Assembly (NCBI GenBank): GCA_022360315.1 | Contig: JAKSDA010000250.1 | Span: 1-64,000 of the forward strand | Length of the DNA: 64,000 nucleotides | Direction of reading: 5' to 3' | DNA from: Pseudomonadota bacterium | GTDB taxonomy: Bacteria > Myxococcota_A > Polyangia > Haliangiales > Haliangiaceae | Position numbers and translations under genes: made by a program | In this document: one piece after another, positions 25,971 to 33,636 of the stretch | How the letters are laid out: each line of letters starts with the position of its first letter | Position numbering within the stretch: position 1 is the first letter of the stretch | Notes under the pieces: generated by a model | Database searches by the model: none | The model's input: the letters and a program-made list of their open reading frames with translations, nothing else | Told to the model about the DNA's origin: nothing

Positions 25971-27002
25971 ATGGGCATTTTTGCGCCTCCTGGCGAAGCG
26001 ATGTCGGTCGGAGTGGCTGCGTTCTGGTTGCGGTCGGACGTGCCGGCAAGGAATGCGAAGCGGAGTTCCGACGGTACCGAGCGGCCGGTCGGCCGACGAT
26101 TCGATCGAGGGGTACGGAGCTCTCGTTACCTCGGTGCACTGGCGGCTGTGCTCATCGCGCTCGTGGTGACCCCGCGTACTGCTGGCGCCGACAAGGTGGA
26201 CCGGCTTGTCATCCAGTTGCGCAGTAGCAAGTCGTATAAAGTCCGTTTGGCCGCTGCGGTCAACCTGGCCAAGATCGCCGATCCCAGGGCCATCCCGCCA
26301 TTTGTCGAGGCTCTCGACGACAACGACAAGAACATCCGCGGTCTTGCCGCCACCTCGCTCGGCAAGCTGATCACAGCGGCGACCAAGCCTGCGCTGAAGC
26401 AGCGGGCGATCCGCGCCCTGACTGCAACGGCCAGGCGAGACAAGAGCACGTTCGTGCGCAAGCAGGCGGAAAAAGCGATCCAGGCGATCGAAAAACTGGG
26501 CCAGAGCGACAGCTCGATCTATGTAAATATCGGTGCTATGGCGGCCAAGACCGACAGGGCTGCGGCAATGAGCGCTCTCATGCGCCGGACCGCGGAAAAG
26601 GCCTTCGCCGAGGGGGATACATCGATGTCGACCACCTGGCCCGGCGGCAAGACCCCCACCGCGCGGGATCTCCGGCGCAAGGGCGTGCAGGCGTTTCACG
26701 TCGACGGCACGCTGCTGTCGTTGCAGGCCCAGCGCAAGGGTTCATCGGCCCTGGTCTCGTGCAAGGTGAGCATGCTGGTCGCGACCTTTCCAAAAAAGAG
26801 CATGTTCGGCTTTCTCGATGGGGGTGCTCGAGTGCAGACCGGATCGGCGCCGCGCGATATCCAGTATGCCAAAGAAGATTGCATATCCGCGGTGGTTGAA
26901 GATCTCATCGCCAAGAAGATCATTCCGGCCATCCGAACGCGGACAAATTCACAGACCACGCCGCGCAAGTCGCGCCAGCGCAAGCGGCGGTCGCAGCGTT
27001 AG
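25971..27002 (+). CDS. Exported HEAT-repeat protein
   Basis: This 343-residue protein starts at an ATG behind AAAGGA. A hydrophobic segment at about residues 53-70 (LGALAAVLIALVVTP) acts as signal or anchor after a long N-terminal part. HEAT-like repeats follow (YKVRLAAAVNLAKIADPRAI; NIRGLAATSLGKLI). The C-terminal half has a short domain with TLLSLQAQRKGSSALVSCKV and a Lys/Arg-rich tail. It leads a plus-strand group with two HAMP-like membrane proteins. Confidence 0.8.
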   Translation: MGIFAPPGEAMSVGVAAFWLRSDVPARNAKRSSDGTERPVGRRFDRGVRSSRYLGALAAVLIALVVTPRTAGADKVDRLVIQLRSSKSYKVRLAAAVNLAKIADPRAIPPFVEALDDNDKNIRGLAATSLGKLITAATKPALKQRAIRALTATARRDKSTFVRKQAEKAIQAIEKLGQSDSSIYVNIGAMAAKTDRAAAMSALMRRTAEKAFAEGDTSMSTTWPGGKTPTARDLRRKGVQAFHVDGTLLSLQAQRKGSSALVSCKVSMLVATFPKKSMFGFLDGGARVQTGSAPRDIQYAKEDCISAVVEDLIAKKIIPAIRTRTNSQTTPRKSRQRKRRSQR

Positions 27003-27023
27003 CAGCGGGAAAGAGAGCAGCGT

Positions 27024-28001
27024 ATGAGTGCACCGAAGAACAAAGGGTACCGGCGCAGCTGGAAGAACCTGCTTCTCAACAAACGCTATCAGCTCAGCTT
27101 CACGCTGTTCATGGTCGGGCTGGGCGCCGTGCTCATGGTATTGCTCGGCTATTGCGTGGTCAGAGAAGCCCAGGAGGCCAGCGCGGTACGCGAGAATCTG
27201 ATCCTGCCCTGTCCCGAAGTGCCCGAGGTCGTTCCGCTCAAGGGCGGGCGCATCCTGCTCAATGCTCCCGGCCAGCCCGGGACCGAGATCGAGCGGGCCG
27301 ATACCAGCAGCGATCGAAGCGCCAGGGACCCGGCCGTTGTGGGCGAGCAAGTCACCGGCGGCCCGACTCTTCCACTCGGTGACAGGTCCGCCGCGCCTGC
27401 CCTGCCCGACCCCACCGGTAGCAGGCGCGCCGATGATCCTCAGTCTGCGCCCGATCGCCCTTCACAGCACATTGTCGTCGAGGTGGGGTCGATGAAGCTG
27501 CACGACGACATGTCAGATCAGGCTGAGATGGTGGCCACCTTGCCGCCCGATCTGGTCGATGCCATTGCCGAGCGAACCCTGTGCCATGTCGAGCAGATGG
27601 GCCAGATGGCCGAACTCGAGGCCGGATATCAGCGCATCCTCATCGTTCTGATCACCTCGGGGGTGCTTCTCCTCTTCGGTCTCTTATTCTACGGCATCAA
27701 GATGACACACCGGGTTGCCGGGCCGCTCTACAAGGTGACTCTGTACTTCGACAAGATGAAGCGAGGTGTCTACAGCGAGGTCTACAACCTGCGCAGAGGC
27801 GACCAGCTCGTCGAGTTCTACGATCATTTTAAATCGGCCCATGGCGGCCTGGTTTCCATGCAGCGCGAGGACATCGAGCATTTGCGCCAGATTCTCGACC
27901 TAGCCGAAAAAGAGGACCTAGCCAGCCGCTCGCCCGAAATCGCCGCCGCCCTGCAAGAAATGCGTACCATCCTCGCACGCAAGGAGAAGTCCGTTGAGTA
28001 G
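27024..28001 (+). CDS. HAMP-like two-helix membrane protein (first of a pair)
   Basis: The 325 residues include an N-terminal membrane helix (about residues 25-45), a periplasmic region of about 180 residues, a second helix (ILIVLITSGVLLLFGLLFYG) and a HAMP-like segment beginning THRVAGPLYKVTLYFDKMKR. There is no kinase, cyclase or methyl-accepting domain after it, only a short helical tail. The core motif recurs in the next gene (THKVAGPLHKVSRYFDRM), so the two are paralogous halves of a possible signalling or scaffold complex. The stop overlaps the following TTG start. Confidence 0.8.
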   Translation: MSAPKNKGYRRSWKNLLLNKRYQLSFTLFMVGLGAVLMVLLGYCVVREAQEASAVRENLILPCPEVPEVVPLKGGRILLNAPGQPGTEIERADTSSDRSARDPAVVGEQVTGGPTLPLGDRSAAPALPDPTGSRRADDPQSAPDRPSQHIVVEVGSMKLHDDMSDQAEMVATLPPDLVDAIAERTLCHVEQMGQMAELEAGYQRILIVLITSGVLLLFGLLFYGIKMTHRVAGPLYKVTLYFDKMKRGVYSEVYNLRRGDQLVEFYDHFKSAHGGLVSMQREDIEHLRQILDLAEKEDLASRSPEIAAALQEMRTILARKEKSVE

Positions 28002-28653
28002 CCAGCACTCATCCGGTCCCACCCTGCCGACTGCCACGGTGGCCAGGTCGGGCACGCACGGCCGGCCATACAAACGCAGGTTCAGGAACTATCTGCTCAA
28101 CAAGTCGCTCCAGCTGCGCTACATCGGTGTGGTCACCGTGATCTCGGCGGTGTTGCTCGGCACTCTGGGCACGATGATCTGGCAACAGAAAAATCTGGCC
28201 TCGTCGCAGATCCTGGCATCGATGGACAAGCTCGAGCTGGGCGAGGTCAGAGCCCAGATCGACGATGATTTGACCCGTCGCGATACCAACTGGATCTTGC
28301 GGCTGGTCGGCGTTGCCGTGGGGTTGGTCTTTGTATTGTTCTTCTGGCTCCTGGTCATGACCCACAAAGTGGCCGGGCCGCTCCACAAGGTGTCGCGTTA
28401 CTTTGATCGTATGGCCCAGGGACGCCTGGGCGAGACCTATCCACTTCGGCGCGGCGATATGCTCAGAGACTTCTACGCCAAGTTCAAAGCAATGCACGAT
28501 GCGGTGCGAATCCGTCACCAAGAAGAAAACCAGGTCATCGCCCGGTTTCTCACCGCCTGCGAAGCTGCCGGCGTGAAGCGGCAGGGCGAGCTGGGTGCCC
28601 GGCTCGACGAGCTGGAGAAACACTGCGAGGAGCGAAAGCAAGCCCTGTCCTGA
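27994..28653 (+). CDS. HAMP-like two-helix membrane protein (second of a pair)
   Basis: This 219-residue protein starts at a TTG overlapping the previous gene's stop by eight bases. It has two membrane helices (about residues 42-62 and 102-122) and a HAMP-like stretch THKVAGPLHKVSRYFDRM. A coiled-coil-like C-terminus ends in a Glu/Lys-rich helix. Compared with its neighbour it lacks the large periplasmic insertion. No output domain is present, so it may act by protein contact. Tight overlap supports co-translation. Confidence 0.8.
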   Translation: MSSQHSSGPTLPTATVARSGTHGRPYKRRFRNYLLNKSLQLRYIGVVTVISAVLLGTLGTMIWQQKNLASSQILASMDKLELGEVRAQIDDDLTRRDTNWILRLVGVAVGLVFVLFFWLLVMTHKVAGPLHKVSRYFDRMAQGRLGETYPLRRGDMLRDFYAKFKAMHDAVRIRHQEENQVIARFLTACEAAGVKRQGELGARLDELEKHCEERKQALS

Positions 28654-28725
28654 CTGGCTTTGCTGGCCGGGGCCCGGATTGCCCCGGCGCCAAACTCCCG
28701 ATAGGATCGGGCTGAGGCCAAACCC

Positions 28726-29484
28726 ATGACCGATCGAGATTCCGGCCGTCCGGCTGCTCCGCCCCGAATGAATTCCGCACCGGGACCTTCGGGCGATCGC
28801 CTCGACCCCAACGATCCGGACGCCGATGCCGGGGTGGTCGAATCGCGGGTACAGATGGAGCGTCTGGTCGCCGAAGGGTTGCTCGCCGGACGCGAGATCC
28901 AGGGATTCGCAGCCCCGGGCATGGGTCTGCGCAGCGCTGATCTCGACGGAGTCACCATCGAGCGGCTCGATTTGCAGGATGCCGATTTTGACGATGCCCG
29001 GCTGGAAAACGCGATCCTGCGCTCGGTCGATCTGCGCCGCGCACATTTTGCCGACGGCTTGTGGCGGCGGGTCAACGCCCACCAGTGTGACCTGACCGAG
29101 ATCGATTTGACCGGTGCTGTGATTGCCGACTCCGAGCTGTCCACCTCGCGCCTGGGGCGAGCTCACTTCGACCGGGCCAAGATCTCGCGTACGAACTTTC
29201 GCGATGTCGAGCTCTACGGCGCTGGTTTTGCGGGCGCTGTGCTCACCAAAGTATCGTTTGCGTCCAGTGGCACAGCCTCGGTCAGCCGGGCTTCATTTGA
29301 AGGCGCAGCGCTCATCGAAGTGGACCTCGGCCGGGCCAACTGCTACGCGACCATCTTCAAACGCGCGCTCCTGGTCCGTTGCGATCTGCGCGGCGCCAAT
29401 CTATGCGAGGCCGATTTTCGCGGTGCCCGTCTGGTCGGATGTGAAACCGGCGGTGCCGACTTCGACGGCGCCGTACTACAATAG
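28726..29484 (+). CDS. Pentapeptide-repeat protein
   Basis: The 252 residues contain a long run of pentapeptide units of the A(D/N)LxX type, such as RSADLDGVTIERLDLQDADF, LRRAHFADG, LTEIDLTGAVIAD and CDLRGANLCEADF. These form a right-handed quadrilateral beta helix. The N-terminus is Pro/Ser/Asp-rich and probably disordered. Such proteins can mimic DNA or act as scaffolds, and there is no way to tell which from this sequence. It follows the HAMP pair by 72 bases. Confidence 0.88.
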   Translation: MTDRDSGRPAAPPRMNSAPGPSGDRLDPNDPDADAGVVESRVQMERLVAEGLLAGREIQGFAAPGMGLRSADLDGVTIERLDLQDADFDDARLENAILRSVDLRRAHFADGLWRRVNAHQCDLTEIDLTGAVIADSELSTSRLGRAHFDRAKISRTNFRDVELYGAGFAGAVLTKVSFASSGTASVSRASFEGAALIEVDLGRANCYATIFKRALLVRCDLRGANLCEADFRGARLVGCETGGADFDGAVLQ

Positions 29485-29491
29485 TGGCCCC

Positions 29492-30316
29492 ATGCCAGAA
29501 CGACCCGACCTCAGAGCAATAGCGGGCAATATTCGCGAGGCTCTCGCCGAGTGCGACCGCGAGTCCCTTCTCGACATCCTCACGTTTGTGTTCAAGGAAT
29601 ACGTGATCGAAGGGCCGCCGCCCCTGCTGGTCAACCAGGTCGAGCGTCTGCCCGATCTCGAGGGACTGTCGTTTGCCCAGCTGATCAGCGCCCTGCAGAC
29701 CCGTCTGGATCACGCCGAGCTGTCGCTCTTTCAGGTCGACGGCGATCGAGTTTCGGTTCGGGTCGGCGGCACCCTGGCTCCGATCGGGGTGCAGGGAGCC
29801 GGGTCTGCACTCGACCCCCGGCCTGCAGCGGCCGTGCAGCCAGCAGCGGCCCCGCAGACAGGGTCGGCGTCGCAACCGGCGACACCGCAGCAGGCACCGC
29901 GGCCAACTCCTGGAGTGCGCGTGGTCGAAACCACCCTGGTCAGGCGTCCGCCCGGATCGTCCAGTGCCGGCCAGGGGGACGGACCGAGGCGCGGCGACAT
30001 GGCCGCAATGGCCCAGCAAGCGGTCGATCAGGCAGTCCAGGCCGAAGCTGCAGCACCACCACCGCGGCGCGGTGTTTCGATTCGCGGCCGCTCAGGGGCC
30101 GGATCATTCATTCCGGACTCCCGGTCAGCCGGACCGCCGAGTCGACCAGACCAGGCGGGTGGACCCGCCCAGGCCCGGCAGGGCAGCCAGTCTGCTGGCC
30201 CGCCAGGACAAGACCCGGCCAACCCGCCAACGCCGGCCCCGACTTCATCCGAGCCCGATCATCCGGGTGACGAGGACGGTTCTTCCACCCGTTTCAGTTT
30301 GCTGGAGCTCGACTGA
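29492..30316 (+). CDS. Protein with small N-terminal domain and Pro/Gln/Ala-rich disordered tail
   Basis: The product has about 274 residues from the ATG at 29492, eight bases after the pentapeptide gene. Residues 1-90 are a compact helix-rich domain (DRESLLDILTFVFKEYVIEG; LISALQTRLDHAELSLFQVD). The rest is rich in Pro, Ala, Gln and Arg with no fold expected, ending STRFSLLELD. No family is recognised. The stop TGA shares one base with the ATG of the next gene, implying translational coupling. Confidence 0.7.
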   Translation: MPERPDLRAIAGNIREALAECDRESLLDILTFVFKEYVIEGPPPLLVNQVERLPDLEGLSFAQLISALQTRLDHAELSLFQVDGDRVSVRVGGTLAPIGVQGAGSALDPRPAAAVQPAAAPQTGSASQPATPQQAPRPTPGVRVVETTLVRRPPGSSSAGQGDGPRRGDMAAMAQQAVDQAVQAEAAAPPPRRGVSIRGRSGAGSFIPDSRSAGPPSRPDQAGGPAQARQGSQSAGPPGQDPANPPTPAPTSSEPDHPGDEDGSSTRFSLLELD

Positions 30317-30765
30317 TGTCGGCAGTTGCCCGCCGTTATTACCAGCGCGGCCGCCAGGCACTGGATCGCGGCGACCTCGAGGCGGCGATGGACTCGTTTC
30401 ATTCGGCCCTGGCTCTGACGGCGGACTTTTCCTCGGCGCGGATCGGCTATGCAGTTGCACTCAGCCGATTTGGCGATACGCCCAGGGCTGCGCAGACCCT
30501 GCGCGCCGGACTCGCGCGACCTGCCACCGCAGTCGCCACGGCAGCGCTGTGGGCGACCCTGGGCGACGTCCTGACCGCCGGTGGTGATTTTTTTGGCGCC
30601 GAGGACGCATTCGCCCAGGCCGCCAGCGAGCCCAGCTTTGTAGCCCGCGCGTCGAGCGGACTAGCCCGGGTCTACGGCAAGCTCGGACGCTACCCCGAGG
30701 CCGTGGCCCAGCTGGGCAGGGCCGCCGCGCTCGCTCGCGCTGCCCAGCGTGAATCGCCAGAATAG
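30316..30765 (+). CDS. Small TPR protein
   Basis: This 149-residue protein is almost entirely tetratricopeptide-like repeats, such as RYYQRGRQALDRGDLEAAMD, FSSARIGYAVALSRFGDTPR and LARVYGKLGRYPEAVAQLGR. It has no signal peptide and should be a cytoplasmic scaffold or adaptor. Its ATG overlaps the preceding gene's stop by one base. With the pentapeptide-repeat and disordered proteins it may form one adaptor module. Confidence 0.82.
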   Translation: MSAVARRYYQRGRQALDRGDLEAAMDSFHSALALTADFSSARIGYAVALSRFGDTPRAAQTLRAGLARPATAVATAALWATLGDVLTAGGDFFGAEDAFAQAASEPSFVARASSGLARVYGKLGRYPEAVAQLGRAAALARAAQRESPE

Positions 30766-31070
30766 GTCGCGGCGACATTGTACAGTCGAGAACGGCCAGG
30801 CCAACGGCCGAGCCGGCCGAGAGTCCGGCCGGCCGGGGAATTTGCCCAAAAATGACAGCCCGAGCGCGAAGTGGTCGGGCCGCACACGATCACGTTGGAG
30901 CATTTTCAACATAATCGTGTGTAGTTCTGGTTCGACCGATCGAATCAACGGCCGCCCGGCCACAAAAGTTGGAAGGCAAGAGTCTGATGCGCCGTCTGTG
31001 TGATTGGATTCGCAAAACAATGGCCCGGACTTGCTAGGATCGATCGTCACGTCGTCTGTCCCACCACCAC
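30766..31070. other. Intergenic region before the ECF sigma operon
   Basis: About 300 bases hold no supported gene. Repeated GGCCGGC/GCCGGCC strings near 30800-30830 can form local hairpins. The promoter of the sigma-factor operon probably lies near its 3' end, but I see no clear -35/-10 pair. Confidence 0.4.
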
Positions 31071-31679
31071 ATGACGCAGTCGGCACGCAATGACCGTCTG
31101 CGAGCGCTCGCGCTGAGCGCCGCGGGAGGCGACAAAGCAGCATTTCGCAACTTTGTAGAGGAAACAACGCCCATGGTGTATCGCTTGGCATTGAGTGTGT
31201 GTGGCTCGCGGGCTGACGCCGAAGAAATCGTGCAGGAGACCTATGTGCGGGTGTGGCGAAATATGGACAGTCTGCGCGACCGCAACGCTGTACTGGGCTG
31301 GCTCTATCGAATTTGCCGCAACACGGCCACGGACCGGCGACGGTCGTTGCAGCGCCGAAAGGCAAGTTCGCTCGACAATCCAGTCGGCGATGGCCTCAGT
31401 CCACTGGTCGACTTCATCGCTGGCGATACGCCGACCCCGGAGCAAGAACTGGCCAGCGCGCAAGCGCGCACTGCGCTGATGAAGCTGTTGCAAACGCTGC
31501 GCCCCAAACATCGCGAAGTCTTATTGCTGCGCGACGTCGAGGGAATGCCCAGTGAACAGGTGGCCGAGGTATTGGGCTGCCCGGTGGGCACTGTCGAGTC
31601 GCGTCTCCATCGCGCTCGCGCTGCACTGGCGAGCAAATTCGAGCGCCTGACCCGCCAGCAGGCAAGGGAGCACCGATGA
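31071..31679 (+). CDS. ECF-family RNA polymerase sigma factor (RpoE type)
   Basis: This 202-residue protein has the sigma2 region (MVYRLALSVCGSRADAEEIV, then QETYVRVWRN) and the sigma4 region (LRPKHREVLLLRDVEGMPSE and VAEVLGCPVGTVESRLHRAR). It lacks sigma1 and sigma3, as expected for an extracytoplasmic-function factor. Its stop overlaps the start of an anti-sigma gene by four bases (ATGA), and a third overlapping gene encodes a periplasmic sensor-like protein. The three-gene arrangement suggests a stress or metal response. Promoter targets are unknown. Confidence 0.93.
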   Translation: MTQSARNDRLRALALSAAGGDKAAFRNFVEETTPMVYRLALSVCGSRADAEEIVQETYVRVWRNMDSLRDRNAVLGWLYRICRNTATDRRRSLQRRKASSLDNPVGDGLSPLVDFIAGDTPTPEQELASAQARTALMKLLQTLRPKHREVLLLRDVEGMPSEQVAEVLGCPVGTVESRLHRARAALASKFERLTRQQAREHR

Positions 31680-32113
31680 GTTGCAGAAAATACCGATCTC
31701 GGCTATCCGCGTATGTCAACGGCGATATCTCGCGCGAATCGTGTAGCCATCTGGTCGTGCACCTCAAGAGCTGCAGCCGGTGCAGCACCCTGACGCGAGC
31801 GCATGAAGCTCAGCGCATTGCGCTGGCCAGTGTGCGCGACAACGAGCCCTCTCCGGGGGATGCTCGGCGACTGGTCGAGCGGGTCATGCACCGCGTGACC
31901 ACGGCATCGCGAGAGCCGGCACTGGACTGGCTCGACTACTTGATTGGCGTTGCCCGGCCGGCCTCGGCCCTTGCGGTCGCGGTCGCCGTGGTGTTGCTGT
32001 TCATCATGATGAGCACGATGAACGAGCCCCCGAACACCGATCCTCTTGCACAGCTAGAAATGTGGATTCTCTCTGTCGATCCCAGAGGCGTCGCCTCACC
32101 GTCGGGAACGTGA
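31676..32113 (+). CDS. Zinc-finger anti-sigma factor with one membrane helix
   Basis: This 145-residue protein begins with a ZAS domain: a leading Cys at residue 3, then HLKSCSRC, which gives the H-x3-C-x2-C zinc motif near residues 29-36. One membrane helix follows (ASALAVAVAVVLLFIMMSTM) with a short periplasmic tail. It should hold the adjacent sigma factor inactive until a signal releases it. The ATG overlaps the sigma stop, and its own TGA overlaps the GTG of the next gene. Confidence 0.9.
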   Translation: MSCRKYRSRLSAYVNGDISRESCSHLVVHLKSCSRCSTLTRAHEAQRIALASVRDNEPSPGDARRLVERVMHRVTTASREPALDWLDYLIGVARPASALAVAVAVVLLFIMMSTMNEPPNTDPLAQLEMWILSVDPRGVASPSGT

Positions 32114-32721
32114 TCGTGGTCGACCGTCGAAAACAGCTCACTGCAGCCGCCCTGGTGCTCGCCCTGTGCGCCGCGTCTGTTGCCATTGGTTTTGTCTACG
32201 GTCGGTCCACTGCGGTGGACGAACCAGAGGCGGTCCCCCCGTGGATCGCGGGGCGACTGGACCTCACGTCAAACCAGGTCGAGCGCATCACCCTCATTCT
32301 AGAGCGGTCGTGCGACCAGATGCTGACGCACTTGGAGGCTACCCGCGAACAAATGCAGCCCATTCTCATCGAGTTGCGTGACGCTATCCTGGCAGAACTC
32401 ACCGACGAGCAGAAGCCCACCTACCTGGCCATGGTCGCCAGGTTCGAGCGTCGCTTCGCGAACATGCTAAAAAAGCGGCGCTGTCCTGGTATGTGGCCCG
32501 GAGGCAAACGCCGGCCCGGTCCGCCGTTCATGTCGGCAGATGGCGGCAACCTTTTCCCGGGGTCAGGCCAGTTCCAGAGCCCGCTACTGCGATTCTTCGA
32601 CCAGCTCGACCGCGACGGAGACGGCTGCCTCGGCCGCGACGAGATCCGCCGCGGTCGATCCGAGCTGATGAAAAATCGCTTTCCGCCGATGATGCCTCCC
32701 CCAATGGCGCCGATGCCCTAG
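32110..32721 (+). CDS. Periplasmic sensor-like protein with Spy/CpxP-like helix and EF-hand
   Basis: The product has about 203 residues from a GTG overlapping the anti-sigma stop (GTGA). An N-terminal helix (LTAAALVLALCAASVAIGFV) exports or anchors it. Residues 40-125 form a long helical hairpin with LDLTSNQVERI and LTDEQKPTYLAMV, resembling the LTxxQ motif of Spy/CpxP/CnrR-type periplasmic sensors. Near residues 164-176 is an EF-hand loop DRDGDGCLGRDE with Asp at positions 1, 3 and 5 and a late Glu. The combination suggests a calcium- or metal-sensing input to the sigma/anti-sigma pair, which is inference. The C-terminus is Met/Pro-rich. Confidence 0.85.
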   Translation: MIVVDRRKQLTAAALVLALCAASVAIGFVYGRSTAVDEPEAVPPWIAGRLDLTSNQVERITLILERSCDQMLTHLEATREQMQPILIELRDAILAELTDEQKPTYLAMVARFERRFANMLKKRRCPGMWPGGKRRPGPPFMSADGGNLFPGSGQFQSPLLRFFDQLDRDGDGCLGRDEIRRGRSELMKNRFPPMMPPPMAPMP

Positions 32722-32750
32722 CCTCGTCTGCCAGCAGGGCATCGGCGCCA
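32705..32750 (+). terminator. Strong hairpin at the end of the ECF sigma operon
   Basis: Perfect 15-base arms TGGCGCCGATGCCCT (32705-32719) and AGGGCATCGGCGCCA (32736-32750) flank a 16-base loop. The hairpin begins within the last codons and covers the stop codon of the sensor gene. No T run follows, so it is a non-canonical or Rho-linked terminator, or a 3' stabiliser. Confidence 0.55.
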
Positions 32751-32983
32751 GCCTCGCGTCCATCTTTCACCAGCAGGACGGTCCTCGCCGGTCCACCTTT
32801 ACTTTCCCCCATCACCTCTTGTGCGCGGTTTATTTCTGCATACATTTCTCACCTGGTGAGACAAAAATGGAAAATTAACACTGTCCTCGTCGTCTGATCG
32901 AGTACCCGCATCGAGCTGCCGAAAAACAGCTCATCACCACCGGTGTCGCCGCGATTTCGCGATTATACAGTATTGATTTGTTA

Positions 32984-33274
32984 ATGCGATTGACCAACCC
33001 AACAATTGGGCTGACTCGACAGCCGGAGTTACACGTGTATCAACACCTAGCACTCAGCGAAAATGGATTTTTATTCGACACCCGCACGGGCACCACATAC
33101 ACACTAAACCAGACTGGCGTATGGCTGGTGCGCGCTCTGATGACCGGAATGGACAAAAAGCTGCTCGTCGGCCACCTCAAGGATGCCTTTGACGTCGATG
33201 AAGTGACCGCAGCTCGCGATATCGAGCACTTCACGTTTCGGCTCAACGAACTCGTACTGATCAACCCTACTTGA
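32984..33274 (+). CDS. PqqD-like (RiPP recognition element) orphan protein
   Basis: The protein has about 96 residues from the ATG at 32984. It has the PqqD fold pattern: LALSENGFLFDTRTGTTYTL, then NQTGVWLVRALM and a helical end with DVDEVTAARDIEHFTFRLNE. PqqD domains bind leader peptides of ribosomally made, modified peptides, and related stand-alone members occur in HPr-rel-A systems. No radical SAM enzyme, kinase or precursor is adjacent. It stands alone about 14 kb from the LanB/LanC-like genes. A link to them is possible but not shown. Confidence 0.75.
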   Translation: MRLTNPTIGLTRQPELHVYQHLALSENGFLFDTRTGTTYTLNQTGVWLVRALMTGMDKKLLVGHLKDAFDVDEVTAARDIEHFTFRLNELVLINPT

Positions 33275-33434
33275 TTAGGAATGTTTCAGTGCCAGAATGA
33301 GCGAGGATGGCCAGCTGCAAGGCGTTTCGAGAACCGGAGCGCAGTTTATTGAAATAAATGAGCACCGCAAGCGCAGAAACAACACAGGCGATGGCCACCG
33401 CAGCCATTCTGGTGCGAAACAGGACCGAATCGCC

Positions 33435-33551
33435 GACAAGACCATCTACGCCGTCATTCCCGTGCGCCAGTATCTGCCCGGCAAAGTGCGCGCCTTTCTC
33501 GAGTTTGCTGTGCACCACTTCGGCAGCGGCACCCCCTACTGGGATTCGTAG
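33435..33551 (+). pseudogene. C-terminal remnant of a LysR-type regulator
   Basis: The last part of a plus-strand frame reads YAVIPVRQYLPGKVRAFLEF followed by AVHHFG and PYWDS then a stop. This is the conserved C-terminus of the LysR substrate-binding domain (VYP.R..LPPKVRAFIDF, PYWD). The upstream part has no LysR features, and there is no helix-turn-helix, so only the tail survives. The rest of the 33275-33636 interval holds nothing I can support. Confidence 0.6.
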
Positions 33552-33636
33552 AAACGAATCCGCCCGACCATCTGCAGCCCAGCTCGTTCGAATACCTATC
33601 TGCTCGAGGTAGATTCCACGGCGAATGCATGGCTGT

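Noticed and set aside
33267..33407. Minus-strand 47-codon frame with one hydrophobic segment
   Set aside because: No ribosome site, no family, and it lies beside decayed DNA; chance is the simpler explanation.
33575..33610. GTTCGAATACC string resembling a tRNA T-loop
   Set aside because: It deviates from GGTTCGAATCC and no acceptor, D or anticodon arms fit around it.
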